From contig NC_051095.1 of NCBI RefSeq assembly GCF_901709675.1, positions 27,301,456 to 27,365,455 of the forward strand: DNA of 64,000 nt, read 5' to 3'. How positions within the stretch are numbered: the first letter of the stretch is position 1; every line of letters starts with the position of its first letter. Shown in pieces: positions 21,116 to 31,161 of the stretch. The position numbers and the translations under genes were made by a program. This DNA comes from Syngnathus acus. Taxonomy: Eukaryota > Chordata > Actinopteri > Syngnathiformes > Syngnathidae. Below the pieces are notes generated by a model, which saw only the letters and a program-made list of their open reading frames with translations, made no database searches and was not told the origin of the DNA.

Positions 21116-21411
21116 GCTGTTATCAGGGCTGTGGACTCGGACTCGGGGACTCGGACGCGGTCGGACTCGGTCATTTTTTGCCGGACTCGGACTCGGTGCT
21201 GATTTTGACCGAGTCCACCGAGTCCGACAATAAAAAAATACGTTAAATTTTATTTTCATCATGCTGCTGAGAATGCGCGTAGGAATACTGTCCACAGCCC
21301 TGCTACGTTATGAACTAGCACAACTCCGGTAGGGCAGGGAAAATGTTAGCGATCCGACGTCCAATTGGAACGTCGCCTCACTTTTACGTCCGCGCTCTCA
21401 GCAAGGGATCC

Positions 21412-21418
21412 TATATAA
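21412..21418 (+). promoter_or_regulatory. TATA box of the hAT transposase
   Basis: TATATAA in the context GGATCCTATATAAGCCG, 75 bp upstream of the transposase ATG at 21493. It favours that ATG over the open frame extending back to 21343. Confidence 0.6.
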
Positions 21419-21492
21419 GCCGAACCAGCCAGTGTGAAAGCAGTTGCGTTCGTTCTGCATATATAATTAGCTATTTTGTCCCTCGGATAATC

Positions 21493-23598
21493 ATGGCATC
21501 CAGAAAGAGTCATGTGTGGACGTATTTTGATGTGCAAGAAGAGAAGGCCGTGTGCATCGTAAACGATACATGTAATGCACGGTTATCGATGGGTTCTGCT
21601 GGCGTAAATCAGCAGGCCAACCTGAAGCGCCATCTCAAGAGGAAGCACCCAGAGGCATTCGCGAAGGTAAGCTTTTGATAAATGGATTACAATTGATTTC
21701 CGGTATAATACTGTGTTGAGATTACTATAGTCGAACATAACAAAAATTCATGAATTCAAACTCAAATCTGTCCAAAGGTGGAAGAGGAGAACAAAAAGCC
21801 GAAAACGACGGCGACGCCTGGTCCATCGCAGATGGCTCAGACATCGATGATGAAGTAAGTATAGTCTGAAATGTTTTTTTTACATTTTTACAAATGATGA
21901 AAAATGTATCGATCAAAACTCAAAACGAAAATTGCAGATACATTATTACTTTGGCCATTTCACTAATGATTTTATTTTTTTCTCAGGTTTGTGACAGCGA
22001 AAGTGACGCGCAAGACGATCCAATACAAGATGGACCGTGAGGAGTTTCAAAAGGCGGTCACTTCTCTGATTGTTCATGATGGCCTCTCGCTCGTCACATT
22101 CCAGCAGTCGGCTATGCGGACACTGCTAGGGCCTGCTGCTAATCAGCTCTCTGTCAGCCTAGACAGAGATCAGGTCCGCCACATGGTGGTGGCTGAGGCC
22201 GACAGGTTGAAGGAGGAAATCAAGTCGGAGCTGAGCCAGGAATGCGTATTTATCAAGGCAGACGCCGCCACCAGGCTCATGCGGAACTACATGGGCATCA
22301 ACGTCCAGTACTTCCGCGACGGGGAGATTAAAATCAAGACTCTTGCCATCAAGGACACCGACGGGGGGCATGACAGTGAGGCGGTCAAGAATGTCATCAA
22401 CGCAGTCATCAAGGATTTTGACCTGCATGTCCTCTCCATCGTCGTCGATAACGCAGCGACCATGAGCAAAGCCATGCGGCTCATCAATGAGGACGACGAA
22501 GATGCTGATGATACTGAAAACGAAATGGATGAGGACGAGGGGGACGTCAATCTGGACGACGAGGTCCAGCTTGAGAAGTTCGCTGGGATTCAGGATGCCG
22601 ACTTTCGAATGATTCATCACATGCGCTGTGCTATTCACACGCTGCAACTGGCAATTCGTGACGGATTGAAGGCGGAGCATGCTATGAAACTACTGGATAA
22701 AGTCCGACGGGTGGTGAAGAGACTGCGGACCCCCAATCTGCTTGCTGTCCTCCGTCGTCGAGGAGGTCTTCTGCCTGTCTTCGATGTGCCCACCCGTTGG
22801 GGAAGCACCTACCTCATGACAAAACGGCTCCTTCATCTACGAGAGCATGTCCAGGACTTGGCGGCTGCTTCTCCGGAACTTCTCCTTAACGAGTCAGAAT
22901 GGAAGAAGCTTGAGACCTTGGCCACGATCCTCAAGATGCCATACGATGTCACGGTCAAGCTCCAGTCGGCCTCAATCACCCCCGGCAGCTTTCTCAAGGA
23001 GTGGTCGGCCTTGAAGGCAGCGTTGCGCAAGCAGCCCCCTCTGGCTTCACCAATCACCAATTCAATGGAGCAACGAGAGGACAAGCTCTTCGACAATGAT
23101 TTTTTTCTGGCAGCCGTCTTCGTCGATGCGCGTTACCGCATTCTCCTCAGCGAAGAGCAGATGGAGCGCGCCAAGAATGGCCTCCGTGCCGTTGTGAGGC
23201 GAATCCGGTCTCGTACCCACCAGCACCTGGAGGGGCCGTCGATGGAGGCCGAGGTTGATGGCTCCACATCGACGGAGGAGGATGAGTTTGAAAAATAACT
23301 TGACAGCATTGAGCGCCGCCAGCGTTTGTCGGCCGCCACCTCGCCACCCGACATAGATGAAGAAATTGGGGCAATGTTGGCACTTGGTCGAATGAAAGAG
23401 AGCCCATTTGTTACAGCTGATCGTTATCCGTCCGGCCTCAAGGCAGCGACTCGGACACTAACAGCAATGCCAATCAGCCAAGTCAGCGTAGAGCGCCTGT
23501 TTTCCGGGCTCAAGTTTATCATGTCTGATCAGCGCGGCGCGATGAAGGCTGACTTGGTTGAGGCGATTTTGTTCCTCAGAACAAACTCAAGTCGTTGA
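21493..23598 (+). pseudogene. hAT transposase, three exons, one in-frame stop
   Basis: Exon 1 (21493-21666) encodes a BED-type zinc finger (HVWTYF ... NLKRHLKRKHPEAF; the first cysteine pair has irregular spacing). Intron 1 has a GTAAGC donor and a CAAAG acceptor at 21777. Exon 2 (21778-21854) encodes a short linker. Intron 2 is GTAAGT ... TTTCTCAG. Exon 3 (21987-23598) holds the RNase H-like core: LSIVVDNAATMSKAM, MRCAIHTLQLAIRDG, FDVPTRWGSTYL, an acidic insert near 22490-22555, and the C-terminal dimerisation block ISQVSVERLFSGLKFIMSDQ. A single TAA at 23296-23298 interrupts an otherwise open frame. It would catalyse hAT excision and insertion if intact. Confidence 0.88.
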
Positions 23599-23877
23599 AT
23601 TGAAACTTGAAAGTATCTGTTTATTGTATTCGTTTATATGTTTAATAAAGACAAAGCCATCACAAAACTGTTGTAATTATTTAGATTTTGATCTACCGTA
23701 ATTTTCGGACTATAAGTCGCACCGGAGTATAAGTCGCACCAGCCATAAAATGCCCAAAAAAGTGAAAAAAAACATATATAAGTCGCTCCGGAGTATAAGT
23801 CGCATTTTGGGGGGCAATTTATTCGACAAAATCCAACACCAAGAACAGTCATGAACGAGCAACAACAGGCCGCTAAA

Positions 23878-24397
23878 CGATAGGTATGCTAACGTGGCAT
23901 AAACACAAACTAAGAGCTGAGAACGGCCCTGACGTAAAATTCAGAGTTATTCAAAAAACTATTACATAAATAACACGTTAATAAAACCATCTGTCACTCC
24001 AATTCATTAAATCCATCAATCGTCCTTTGTCAACAATGCGTGCGCGCCGCTGACGGCTCTTGCACTTCAAAATATTCCACAGGCCCATATAACGATATAT
24101 AAATTATATATCAAATAACTATTATCTAAGCAATAATGTTATCAAACCATCTGTGCACTCTAAATCATTAAATCCATCGATCAAATTCCTCGTCGTTTGT
24201 CAACAACGCCGCGCGTGCGTGCGCCCTGACGTCAGCCTCGTCGTTATTCCACAGATCTACTATATAACTATATTGTAGCGTTAACAAAGTTCAAGGAAAG
24301 ACGTGGGTTTGGTAAACGGCTCTTTATTTAACAAAACAAACTTACAGGCGTGGGGCGGCGTGGACTTCCAGCCACGGAAATGGAAGAGAGCTCCATA
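23878..24397. repeat. 520-bp direct repeat flanking a LINE, left copy
   Basis: From CGATAGGTATGCTAACG to GAGCTCCATA. It ends exactly where the LINE 3' end begins. The right copy is 26529-27048. I count roughly a dozen differences by eye. Confidence 0.85.
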
Positions 24398-26528
24398 GAC
24401 GATAGACTTAGACTTAGACAAACTTTATTGTCATTTTGTCAACACTGGGTGTACACAAAACGAAATTACGTTGCATACGGCTTTCAACAATGCAGTGGTA
24501 TTGCGGCTGGTTAAAAAGTGACATTCTATATAAAAATATGAAATAAGATAAGTATAAAGTACAAAGTGCAGCAGTGATAAAGTATGTAAACAGTGCAGGA
24601 GACAAAACCAGTATTTACAAGTGTGCAGAGGAATGCTACGTTTGAATGTTCAACAGTCTGACGACAGCAGGGAAAAAACTATTGCAGAACCTGGTGGACC
24701 TGCAGCGGATGCTGCGAAACCTCTTCCCAGAGGGCAGCAGGGAGAACAGTCCATGGTGGGGGTGTGATGGGTCACTGATAATATTACGGGCTCGGGACAC
24801 GCAGCGCTGGGATGACAAGTCCTGAATGGAGGGAAGAGGAGCCCCGATGATCCTCTCTGCTGTCCTCACCACTCTCCTCAGGTTCTTCCAATCGGAGGCG
24901 CTGCAACCTCCACACCACACCGAGAGACAGCTTGTCAGAATGCTCTCTATGGTGCTTCGGTAGAACGTCCTCATGATGGGTGGGGGCAGGTGGGCTCTCC
25001 TCATCCTCCGCAGGAAGTACAAGCGCTTCTGTGCCCTCTTGACCAGTGTTGTGGTGTTCACAGTCCAGGTGAGGTCGTCTGTGATGTGGACTCCCAGGAA
25101 TTTAGTGCTGCTGACCACCTCCACAGCTGAGCTGTTGATGATCAGTGGAGCGTGGTGAGGCTGGTTCTTCCTGAAGTCGACGATGATCTCCTTCGTCTTC
25201 TCCACATTCAGGATCAGGCTATTGTCTCTGCACCAGCCCACCAACTGCTCCACCTCCTCTCTGTAGTCCAGGTCGTTGTTGTCCCTGATGAGGCCCACCA
25301 CCGTTGTGTCGTCTGCAAACTTCACGATGTGATTGGTGGTGAACCTGGGGGCGCAGTCGTGTGTCATCAGGGTGAACAGCAGGGGGCTCAGGACGCAGCC
25401 CTGAGGGGAGCCTGTGCTGAGGGTGATGACATCTGAGGTGTTCTGTCCGACCCGGACTGACTGAGGTCTGTTGGTGAGGAAGTCTAGCAGCCAGTTTCGA
25501 AGGGGGGTGCTGAAGCCCAGGTGTTCCAGTTTTTCCACCAGATGCTGTGGAATGATGGTGTTAAACGCTGAGCTGAAGTCCAGGAACAGCAACCGCACGT
25601 GGGTGTTCCTCTCCTCCAGGTGAGCCAGGCTCAGGTGAAGAACGGAGGAGATGGCATCCTCAGTAGAGCGGTTCTGCCGGTAGGCAAACTGGAACGGGTC
25701 GAATGTTGGGGGGAGTCTGGAGACGATGTGTTCTTTGAGCAGCCTTTCGAAGCACTTCATCATGATAGGAGTCAGTGCCACAGGTCTGTAGTCATTCAAT
25801 GAGGTGATTTGAGGTTTCTTCGGCACCGGAATGATGGAGGCAGCCTTGAAGCATACTGGCACTGTGGCTTGGTCCAGCGAGATGTTAAAAATGTCTGTGA
25901 TGACACCAGCCAGCTGACCTGCACATTCCTTGAACACCCGCCCAGGTATGTTGTCGGGGCCTGGGGCCTTACGTGGGTTGACTCTGCTCAGAGTCTTCCA
26001 CACGTCGGCTGAGTCAAGGCAGAGTGCCTCCTCTTCCTGGTGGGGAACAGTTTTAACTGCAGGAGTGCTGTTTAGTGCCTCAAACCGCCCAAAGAAGTTA
26101 TTTAGACCATTTAGGAAGTCAGCATCAACCTCACCCACCGGGGGGGAGGGTAAGTTGTAGTCCGTGATCGCCCGTATGCCTTGCCACATACTCCTGGTGT
26201 TATTGGCGTCGTGGAAAAAATCCTGGATTTTTCGACTGTGGCTTCGCTTCGCTAACCTGATGGCACGGTTCAAGTTGGCTCTCGCTGTCCTCAGTGCCTC
26301 CTTGTCGCCAGACTTGAAGGCTGAGTTCCGTGCTCGTAGCGTATGACGTACCTCCTCAGTCATCCAGGGTCGTTGGTTGGCTCGGGTGATGATGTTCTTA
26401 GTGGTGCTGACGTCCTCGGTGCATTTGTTGATGTAGGCTGAGACAGTCATGGCGTACTCATCAATGTCGATCTGATTGTCATATGTTGCTGCTGATTTGA
26501 ACATGTCCCAGTCAGAGCACTCAAATAG
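24398..26528 (-). mobile_element. 5'-truncated LINE (Rex1/CR1/L2-like)
   Basis: The minus-strand LINE runs from within ORF2 (26528) to a 3' UTR containing CAATAAAGTTTGTCTAAG and a TAAGTC-repeat tail at 24400-24425. The flanking direct repeats are about 520 bp, far longer than normal LINE target duplications. Confidence 0.88.
24636..26504 (-). CDS. LINE ORF2 reverse transcriptase, open (622 codons)
   Basis: An uninterrupted frame. The endonuclease domain is missing because the copy is truncated just before the linker (DWDMFKSAATYDN). Motifs in order: NPRKAPGPDNIPG (about residues 176-188), SLNDYRPVALTPIMMKC (235-251), LFLDFSSAFNTI (306-317), [14 protein letters not shown] (363-376), [14 protein letters not shown] (392-405; catalytic FADD), TKFLGVHITDDLTW, then the C-terminal RTAERIIGAPLPSIQDL and LLPSGKRFRSIRC blocks. 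The start codon given is only the first Met; the true ORF2 began upstream. The RT palm looks intact, so the insertion is recent. Confidence 0.9.
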   Translation of the reverse strand: MFKSAATYDNQIDIDEYAMTVSAYINKCTEDVSTTKNIITRANQRPWMTEEVRHTLRARNSAFKSGDKEALRTARANLNRAIRLAKRSHSRKIQDFFHDANNTRSMWQGIRAITDYNLPSPPVGEVDADFLNGLNNFFGRFEALNSTPAVKTVPHQEEEALCLDSADVWKTLSRVNPRKAPGPDNIPGRVFKECAGQLAGVITDIFNISLDQATVPVCFKAASIIPVPKKPQITSLNDYRPVALTPIMMKCFERLLKEHIVSRLPPTFDPFQFAYRQNRSTEDAISSVLHLSLAHLEERNTHVRLLFLDFSSAFNTIIPQHLVEKLEHLGFSTPLRNWLLDFLTNRPQSVRVGQNTSDVITLSTGSPQGCVLSPLLFTLMTHDCAPRFTTNHIVKFADDTTVVGLIRDNNDLDYREEVEQLVGWCRDNSLILNVEKTKEIIVDFRKNQPHHAPLIINSSAVEVVSSTKFLGVHITDDLTWTVNTTTLVKRAQKRLYFLRRMRRAHLPPPIMRTFYRSTIESILTSCLSVWCGGCSASDWKNLRRVVRTAERIIGAPLPSIQDLSSQRCVSRARNIISDPSHPHHGLFSLLPSGKRFRSIRCRSTRFCNSFFPAVVRLLNIQT

Positions 26529-27048
26529 CGATAGCTATGCTAACGTGACATAAACACAAACTAAGAGCTGAGAACGGCCCTGACGTAAAATTCAGAGTTA
26601 TTCAAAAAACTATTACATAAATAACACGTTAATAAAACCATCTGTGTCACTCCAATTCATTAAATCCATCAATCGTCCTTTGTCAACAATGCGTGCGCGC
26701 CGCTGACGGTTCTTGCACTTCAAAATATTCCACAGGCCCATATAACGATATATAAATTATATATCAAATAACTATTATATAAGCAATATTATCAAACCAT
26801 CTGTGTCACTCCAAATCATTAAATCCATCGATCAAATTCCTCGTCCTTCGTCAACAACGCCGCGCGTGCGTGCGCCCTGACGTCAGCCTCGTCGTTATTC
26901 CACAGATCTACTATATAACTATATTGTAGCGTTAACAAAGTTCAAGGAAAGACGTGGGTTTGGTAAACGGCTCTTTATTTAACAAAACAAACTTCCAGGC
27001 GTGTGGCGGCGTGGACTTCCAGCCACGGAAGTGGAAGAGAGCTCCATA
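26529..27048. repeat. 520-bp direct repeat flanking a LINE, right copy
   Basis: It begins CGATAGCTATGCTAACG immediately beyond the LINE 5' junction and ends GAGCTCCATA, after which element sequence continues (ATAGGACCGGGCGTGCG). See 23878-24397. Confidence 0.85.
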
Positions 27049-27200
27049 CAATAGGACCGGGCGTGCGTAAAAGCCATGACCGAGCCCCATCCACCGTCCC
27101 CGGACAGCCACCCGGCCGAGCGCCGGCCCCCGACTTCAATCCACGGAAGTGAAAGAGAGCTCCGTCGAGTCAATCTTTGTCCTTTATGTAAACAACGCCG

Positions 27201-27304
27201 CGTCGCGCTGCTGACGTCGCGCTGCTGACGTCGCGCTGCTGACGTCGCGCTGCTGACGTCGCGCTGCTGACGTCACGCTGCTGACGTCACGCTGCTGACG
27301 TCAC
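27201..27304. repeat. 14-bp CpG-rich minisatellite with CRE-like motifs
   Basis: About 7.4 units of CGTCGCGCTGCTGA or CGTCACGCTGCTGA. The unit junctions create TGACGTCG and, in the last units, the palindromic cAMP-response-element core TGACGTCA. Any regulatory role is inference only. Confidence 0.85.
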
Positions 27305-27472
27305 TTGAAATTCAAATTACAGTAATCCCTTGCTACATTGTGGTTCGTTTATCGCGGTTTCATTTTTTTTTCTTTTTTTTTTTTTTGAAAGTTTTTGAAA
27401 AAAAACACATATAAGTCGCTCCTGAGTATAAGTCGCCCCCCCACCCAAACTATGAAAAAAACCGCGACTTAT

Positions 27473-28247
27473 TAGGGGTGTAAATCGCGGGTTTTGTCAC
27501 GATACGATATCATATCGATACAAAGAAACACGATACGATATTTGCCGATATCTTAAAGCCTGCTGTGATTCATTCACGATACATCACGATATAGTGCTCC
27601 ACGATCGATATTTTTATTTTTATTTATTTTTTTAAAATAAAAAATATAGAACAATATCCTGATTTATAACAATTCATACGCAAAATCAACAAGGTACTGC
27701 AAACTCTTTATTTAGGAAATTACAAGAGTATTGTAGTATACAAAGTGCTTATTTTAACACTGAACTTTATCAAATTCCTATATTTTTTCTCATATAAGTA
27801 AAGAAAAATGAATATTCTTTCTTTTTTGTAATACCATTAACTTTAAAGTGCATTACTGAACTATTTATTTACAATAATTTTAATTGTCCGTTGAGCCATC
27901 TTTTCTTTGGAATCCAAAGTGCTTCCAAACGAATGACTTGAAGCCCAAAGGGGAGCGAATTTCCTTGTCTTCTTGGACACTAGCCATAGCACCAGCCCGC
28001 CCAGGAGCCGCGTAGTTGTCGGCTCCCCTTTCACGTGCCTGCTCTGCTCACAACACAACACGCCGCGTCCTGCTCCCGGAAAGAGGAAGCAAGCAACAAT
28101 GAACTGGATTTCAAAATAAAGTCGCGTCTAATGTCCGAGGTCAAACACGGCGATATAGATCGATGTTTACGTTTAGCATCGATGCCAATAAATCGTAGAG
28201 CATTATATCGATTAATCGATGTGTATCGATGAATCGTTACACCCCTA
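27473..28247. mobile_element. hAT-type MITE, TAGGGGTGTAA ends, 775 bp
   Basis: Termini TAGGGGTGTAAATCG and CGTTACACCCCTA, flanked by a perfect 8-bp duplication CGACTTAT (27465-27472 and 28248-28255). Inserted in the right terminal region of the 23696-28271 element. No transposase. Confidence 0.92.
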
Positions 28248-28300
28248 CGACTTATAGTCCGAAAATTACGGTAAATTAGCCTTGAATAAAGACTAAGCAG

Positions 28301-28653
28301 TAGGGGTGTAAATCGCGGGTTTTGTCACGATACGATATCATATCGATACAAAGCCCAAAGGGGAGCGAATTTCCTTGTCTTCTTGGACACTAGCCATAGC
28401 ACCAGCCCAGGAGCCGCGTAGTTGTCGGCTCCCCTTTCACGTGCCTGCTCTGCTCACAACACAACACGCCGCGTACTGCTCCCTGAAAGAGGAAGCAAGC
28501 AACAATGAACTGGATTTCAAAATAAAGTCGCGTCTAATGTCCGAGGTCAAACACGGCGATATAAATCGATGTTTACGTTTAGCATCGATGCCAATAAATC
28601 GTAGAGCATTATATCGATTAATCGATGTGTATCGATGAATCGTTACACCCCTA
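28301..28653. mobile_element. hAT-type MITE, internally deleted copy, 353 bp
   Basis: Same family as 27473-28247, with the middle removed at GATACAAAG|CCCAAAGG. Perfect 8-bp duplication CTAAGCAG (28293-28300 and 28654-28661). It lies inside the outer hAT element between the nested TA element and the right terminal repeat. Confidence 0.92.
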
Positions 28654-28762
28654 CTAAGCAGTCACATGAATTAACAGAAAAAATGGACAGCCGGACTCGG
28701 ACTCGTGGTCAAGAGGCCGGACTCGGACTCGGTGCAAAAATCCGACCGAGTCCACAGCCCTG

Positions 28763-29796
28763 CTAATAATAGTTGCAACTAGCATGTTTATTGGTAACAC
28801 AATAACAACATTACCATTTGTATTTAACAGTGTTCAGACAGTGCAAAACACACACACGTCTGTACAAGGTAGAACGTTTGATTTGCACGTGCATCTCCCC
28901 TTCATACATTGTGTTTTTTTGCAGGACCAGTACACAAGTTCCAGGATTCCGACTGGGGCTGGAGGAAGTGACATCCAGTCAATCTCAAAGAAGTCTTCAT
29001 TGATGACTAACTATGTATTGTAGTAGCAATGCTCCAAAATGTATTGGTTGTTTTTCTGTTTCCCCAGATGCTCAACCTTGGACGACACTACAGATATCTT
29101 CTAGGCCTAATCTAATCTAACCTAGCCTGAGGGGTTTATCGTAATCTTGCAAGATCAAAGATTGAGCTGGACACCCCTGCACTGTAGTTACACGTCACAA
29201 AATCAACATTCTGTTGATTCCTGTCTATTCCAGGCTAGATCTGACCTTGACTCATACATGCTGTGTCCATGTTACATGATTAATACACGTCTCTCACACC
29301 CATATTGATAGCTTTCTCCTGAAGAGACAAACCAGGGCAAATTTCACGGCCAGTCCAGTAAAATAAAATACAGTAATCATGTGTCATATGTTTAAAATAA
29401 AGTAAATTTGGTACGAACCTTTTTCGGTCTTTATTTATTCCTTCCTCTTGCGGGCAGCCTCTATGTTCCGTGTGTTTGCAAATTGCACGTAGCATTCTCT
29501 GTGGTAACTTGCATTAGCTAGCACATCTGGAATCGGGCTGTTAACTGTTAAATTGAATGTTTTAACAGCAAATTGTGCTATTGCACTCTCTGGGACATCT
29601 CAATTAGCCCACTGCAATGTACAATTAATAAATTTGACCCAACTTGTCACTGAAAATGGAATTATTTTAGTGGGCTCTTTACATGAATTGCACACATGCA
29701 TGCAGCACTCCATCTTCAATCTTTCCCACTGTAAATACCTAAATAAATGAATAAATACGCCACCTAGTAACGTTACAAGCACTAACGTTAATATCA
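28763..29796. other. Unassigned DNA to the right of the hAT
   Basis: No repeat family recognised. A plus-strand exon-like frame is listed separately at 28925-29023. The remainder has AT-rich non-coding character. Confidence 0.35.
28925..29023 (+). CDS. Possible terminal exon, unknown product
   Basis: A 33-codon open stretch after a good pyrimidine tract and acceptor (GTGTTTTTTTGCAG). It starts DQYTSSRIPTGAGGSDIQSI and ends at TAG 29021-29023. Codon usage looks plausible, but I recognise no family and no matching upstream exon. It could be chance or a relic of a mobile element. Confidence 0.25.
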   Translation, partial: DQYTSSRIPTGAGGSDIQSISKKSSLMTNYVL

Positions 29797-30030
29797 GCTC
29801 AGTGGCCTAGTGGTAGAGTGTCCGCCCTGAGACTGGAAGGTTGTGGGTTCAAACCCTGGCCGGGTCATACCAAAGACTATAAAAATGGGACCCATTCCTA
29901 CGTGCTTGGCACTCAGCATTAAGGGTTGGAATTGGGGGGTTAGATCACCAAATGATTGCCGGGCGCGGCTCCGAATGTTTCAGCACACCCAGATGTGTGT
30001 GTGACAATCATTGGGTCTTTACCTTTCTTT
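29797..30030 (+). mobile_element. SINE_FR2-like SINE with tRNA head
   Basis: The head has the A-box-like GGCCTAGTGGTAGAGTGT and B-box GGGTTCAAACCC, then GGTCATACCAAAGACTATAA and TTAAGGGTTGGAATTGGGGG. The second half is shortened relative to 54161-54473. Flanks contain TAACGTTA-like sequence on both sides. Confidence 0.85.
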
Positions 30031-30489
30031 CTTTATAACGTTAACGTTAGCCATCTAGGTTAATTGCAAGCAAGCTCGGTAACGTCAGCATGGCTGAATA
30101 CAGTTTGCGAAATATAAGAGGAAATATGCCAGGGTTCAACTATCTTAGTAAAATTTAATGAAAACACTACACAAGTTGGATCGTGGTCTTGAAAGTTTTA
30201 TTAGAATTGTATTTACTGTCTTCCAATGCAATGCAGACAGCATGCAGTTCCATCTTGTTTACATTTTGGGAGGTCCTTAATCCCCGTATGCCAATTGTCA
30301 TTGATTTATCAGATACAGGTGTCCAACGATATGCATGAGAAAACATTTCATTAAAATTTAAGATGAAAAAGGATGACCAAAAATTACCTCCCAACAAATT
30401 ATTTTTGACTTAATATGATAACTAGATATCACACACAAAGAATTGTGTACTCCCTCGATGCAGATCAATCAAGTTCACTTAAATCGCGT
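30031..30489. other. Unassigned DNA
   Basis: AT-rich. An open minus-strand frame at 30167-30397 has no recognisable domain. No repeat named. Confidence 0.35.
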
Positions 30490-31161
30490 TCGGCCCGCCG
30501 TCTATCTTTAGAGAAAAATGTTCCAATGTGCGGAGGCGCACCAGTTCCAACGACCCCCGGCTGGTGTATCGCAAAGTCCAAGGTGGCAGCAACAGAGTCT
30601 GAACCGCGCACAGCGGCAAATGGGGAAACAGAACTGCGCTTGGCAGAAACTCGGGAACAGAACCGCAATCAGCGGAAACTCGGGAACAGAACCGCCCTCG
30701 GCGGAAACACGGGAACAGAACCGCCCTCGGCGGAAACTTGGAAACAGAACCGCCCTCGTCGGAAACTCGTGAACAGAACCGCAATCGGCGGCATTCGGGG
30801 AGTCAGAGCCGCAATCGGCGGCACTCGGGGGGTGAGGGGGGCAGAGCTGTGCGCAGCAGCAGGAGTCAAGACGTGCTGCAGCCGTGGGAGCGGGGGTCGG
30901 GTGATGATCCTGGTCCGGCACCGCTGGATCGAGGTCCAACGGCGGCCGCGAGTCCCATGGCGCTGGGAGGAACTCCAATGGTGGCCGCGGATCCGGCGAC
31001 GCTAGGGTGGATCCCGATGGCGGCCGCGAGTCCGATGGCGCCGGGAGGAACTCCGATGGCAACCGCAGATACGGCGACGCTGGAGTGGATCCCGATGGTG
31101 CACGTGCGTTTGGCGTCGCGGATAGGAGCTGGTGGCGGCTGTAGGTCCAAGCGCTGGTCGC
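30490..31161 (-). mobile_element. Internal GC-rich leader of an LTR element
   Basis: It follows the LTR at 31162-31558 on the minus strand. It contains two minisatellites: a roughly 39-bp unit with GAACAGAACCGCCCTCGGCGG (about 30640-30835, plus-strand reading) and a longer unit built on GGAACTCCGATGG and GGCGGCCGCGAGTCC (about 30930-31100). The proline/serine-rich or arginine-rich open frames on either strand follow from this repeat structure, and I do not regard them as genes. Confidence 0.6.

Larger units (their letters stand above)
23696..28271. mobile_element. TA-flanked element (CCGTAATTTTCGGACTATAAG family), host of two insertions
   Basis: Ends CCGTAATTTTCGGACTATAA (23696) and TTATAGTCCGAAAATTACGG (to 28271), with TA at 23694-23695 and 28272-28273. 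It sits 3' of the transposase stop inside the hAT element. A LINE (24398-26528) and a hAT MITE (27473-28247) lie inside it. Related to the foldback element at 51426-56135 and to the 169-bp MITE at 56775-56943. Confidence 0.85.
21124..28762 (+). mobile_element. Full-length hAT transposon with nested insertions
   Basis: Perfect 17-bp terminal inverted repeats CAGGGCTGTGGACTCGG lie at 21124-21140 and, inverted, at 28746-28762. Subterminal GGACTCGGACTCGG repeats occur at both ends. The element carries a promoter, a three-exon transposase and an AATAAA signal (23644-23649). Removing the nested 23696-28271 element and the 28301-28653 MITE leaves about 2.7 kb, a normal hAT length. The flanks GCTGTTAT and CTAATAAT do not match, so the 8-bp target duplication is not conserved. 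Confidence 0.85.

Noticed and set aside
21124-21302. A separate 179-bp MITE formed by CAGGGCTGTGGA and the inverted TCCACAGCCCTG at 21291-21302
   Set aside because: Plausible, but flanks lack an 8-bp duplication, and the same left end pairs perfectly with 28746-28762 around a full transposase gene.
21343-21492. Upstream extension of the hAT transposase frame
   Set aside because: It runs through the TATA box; the ATG at 21493 begins the BED-finger domain.
22159-22680. Minus-strand open frame of 173 codons inside the hAT transposase
   Set aside because: Shadow of the plus-strand coding frame, which has recognisable motifs.
25152-26346. Several plus-strand open frames opposite the LINE RT
   Set aside because: Shadows of the 622-codon minus-strand frame, which carries all RT motifs.
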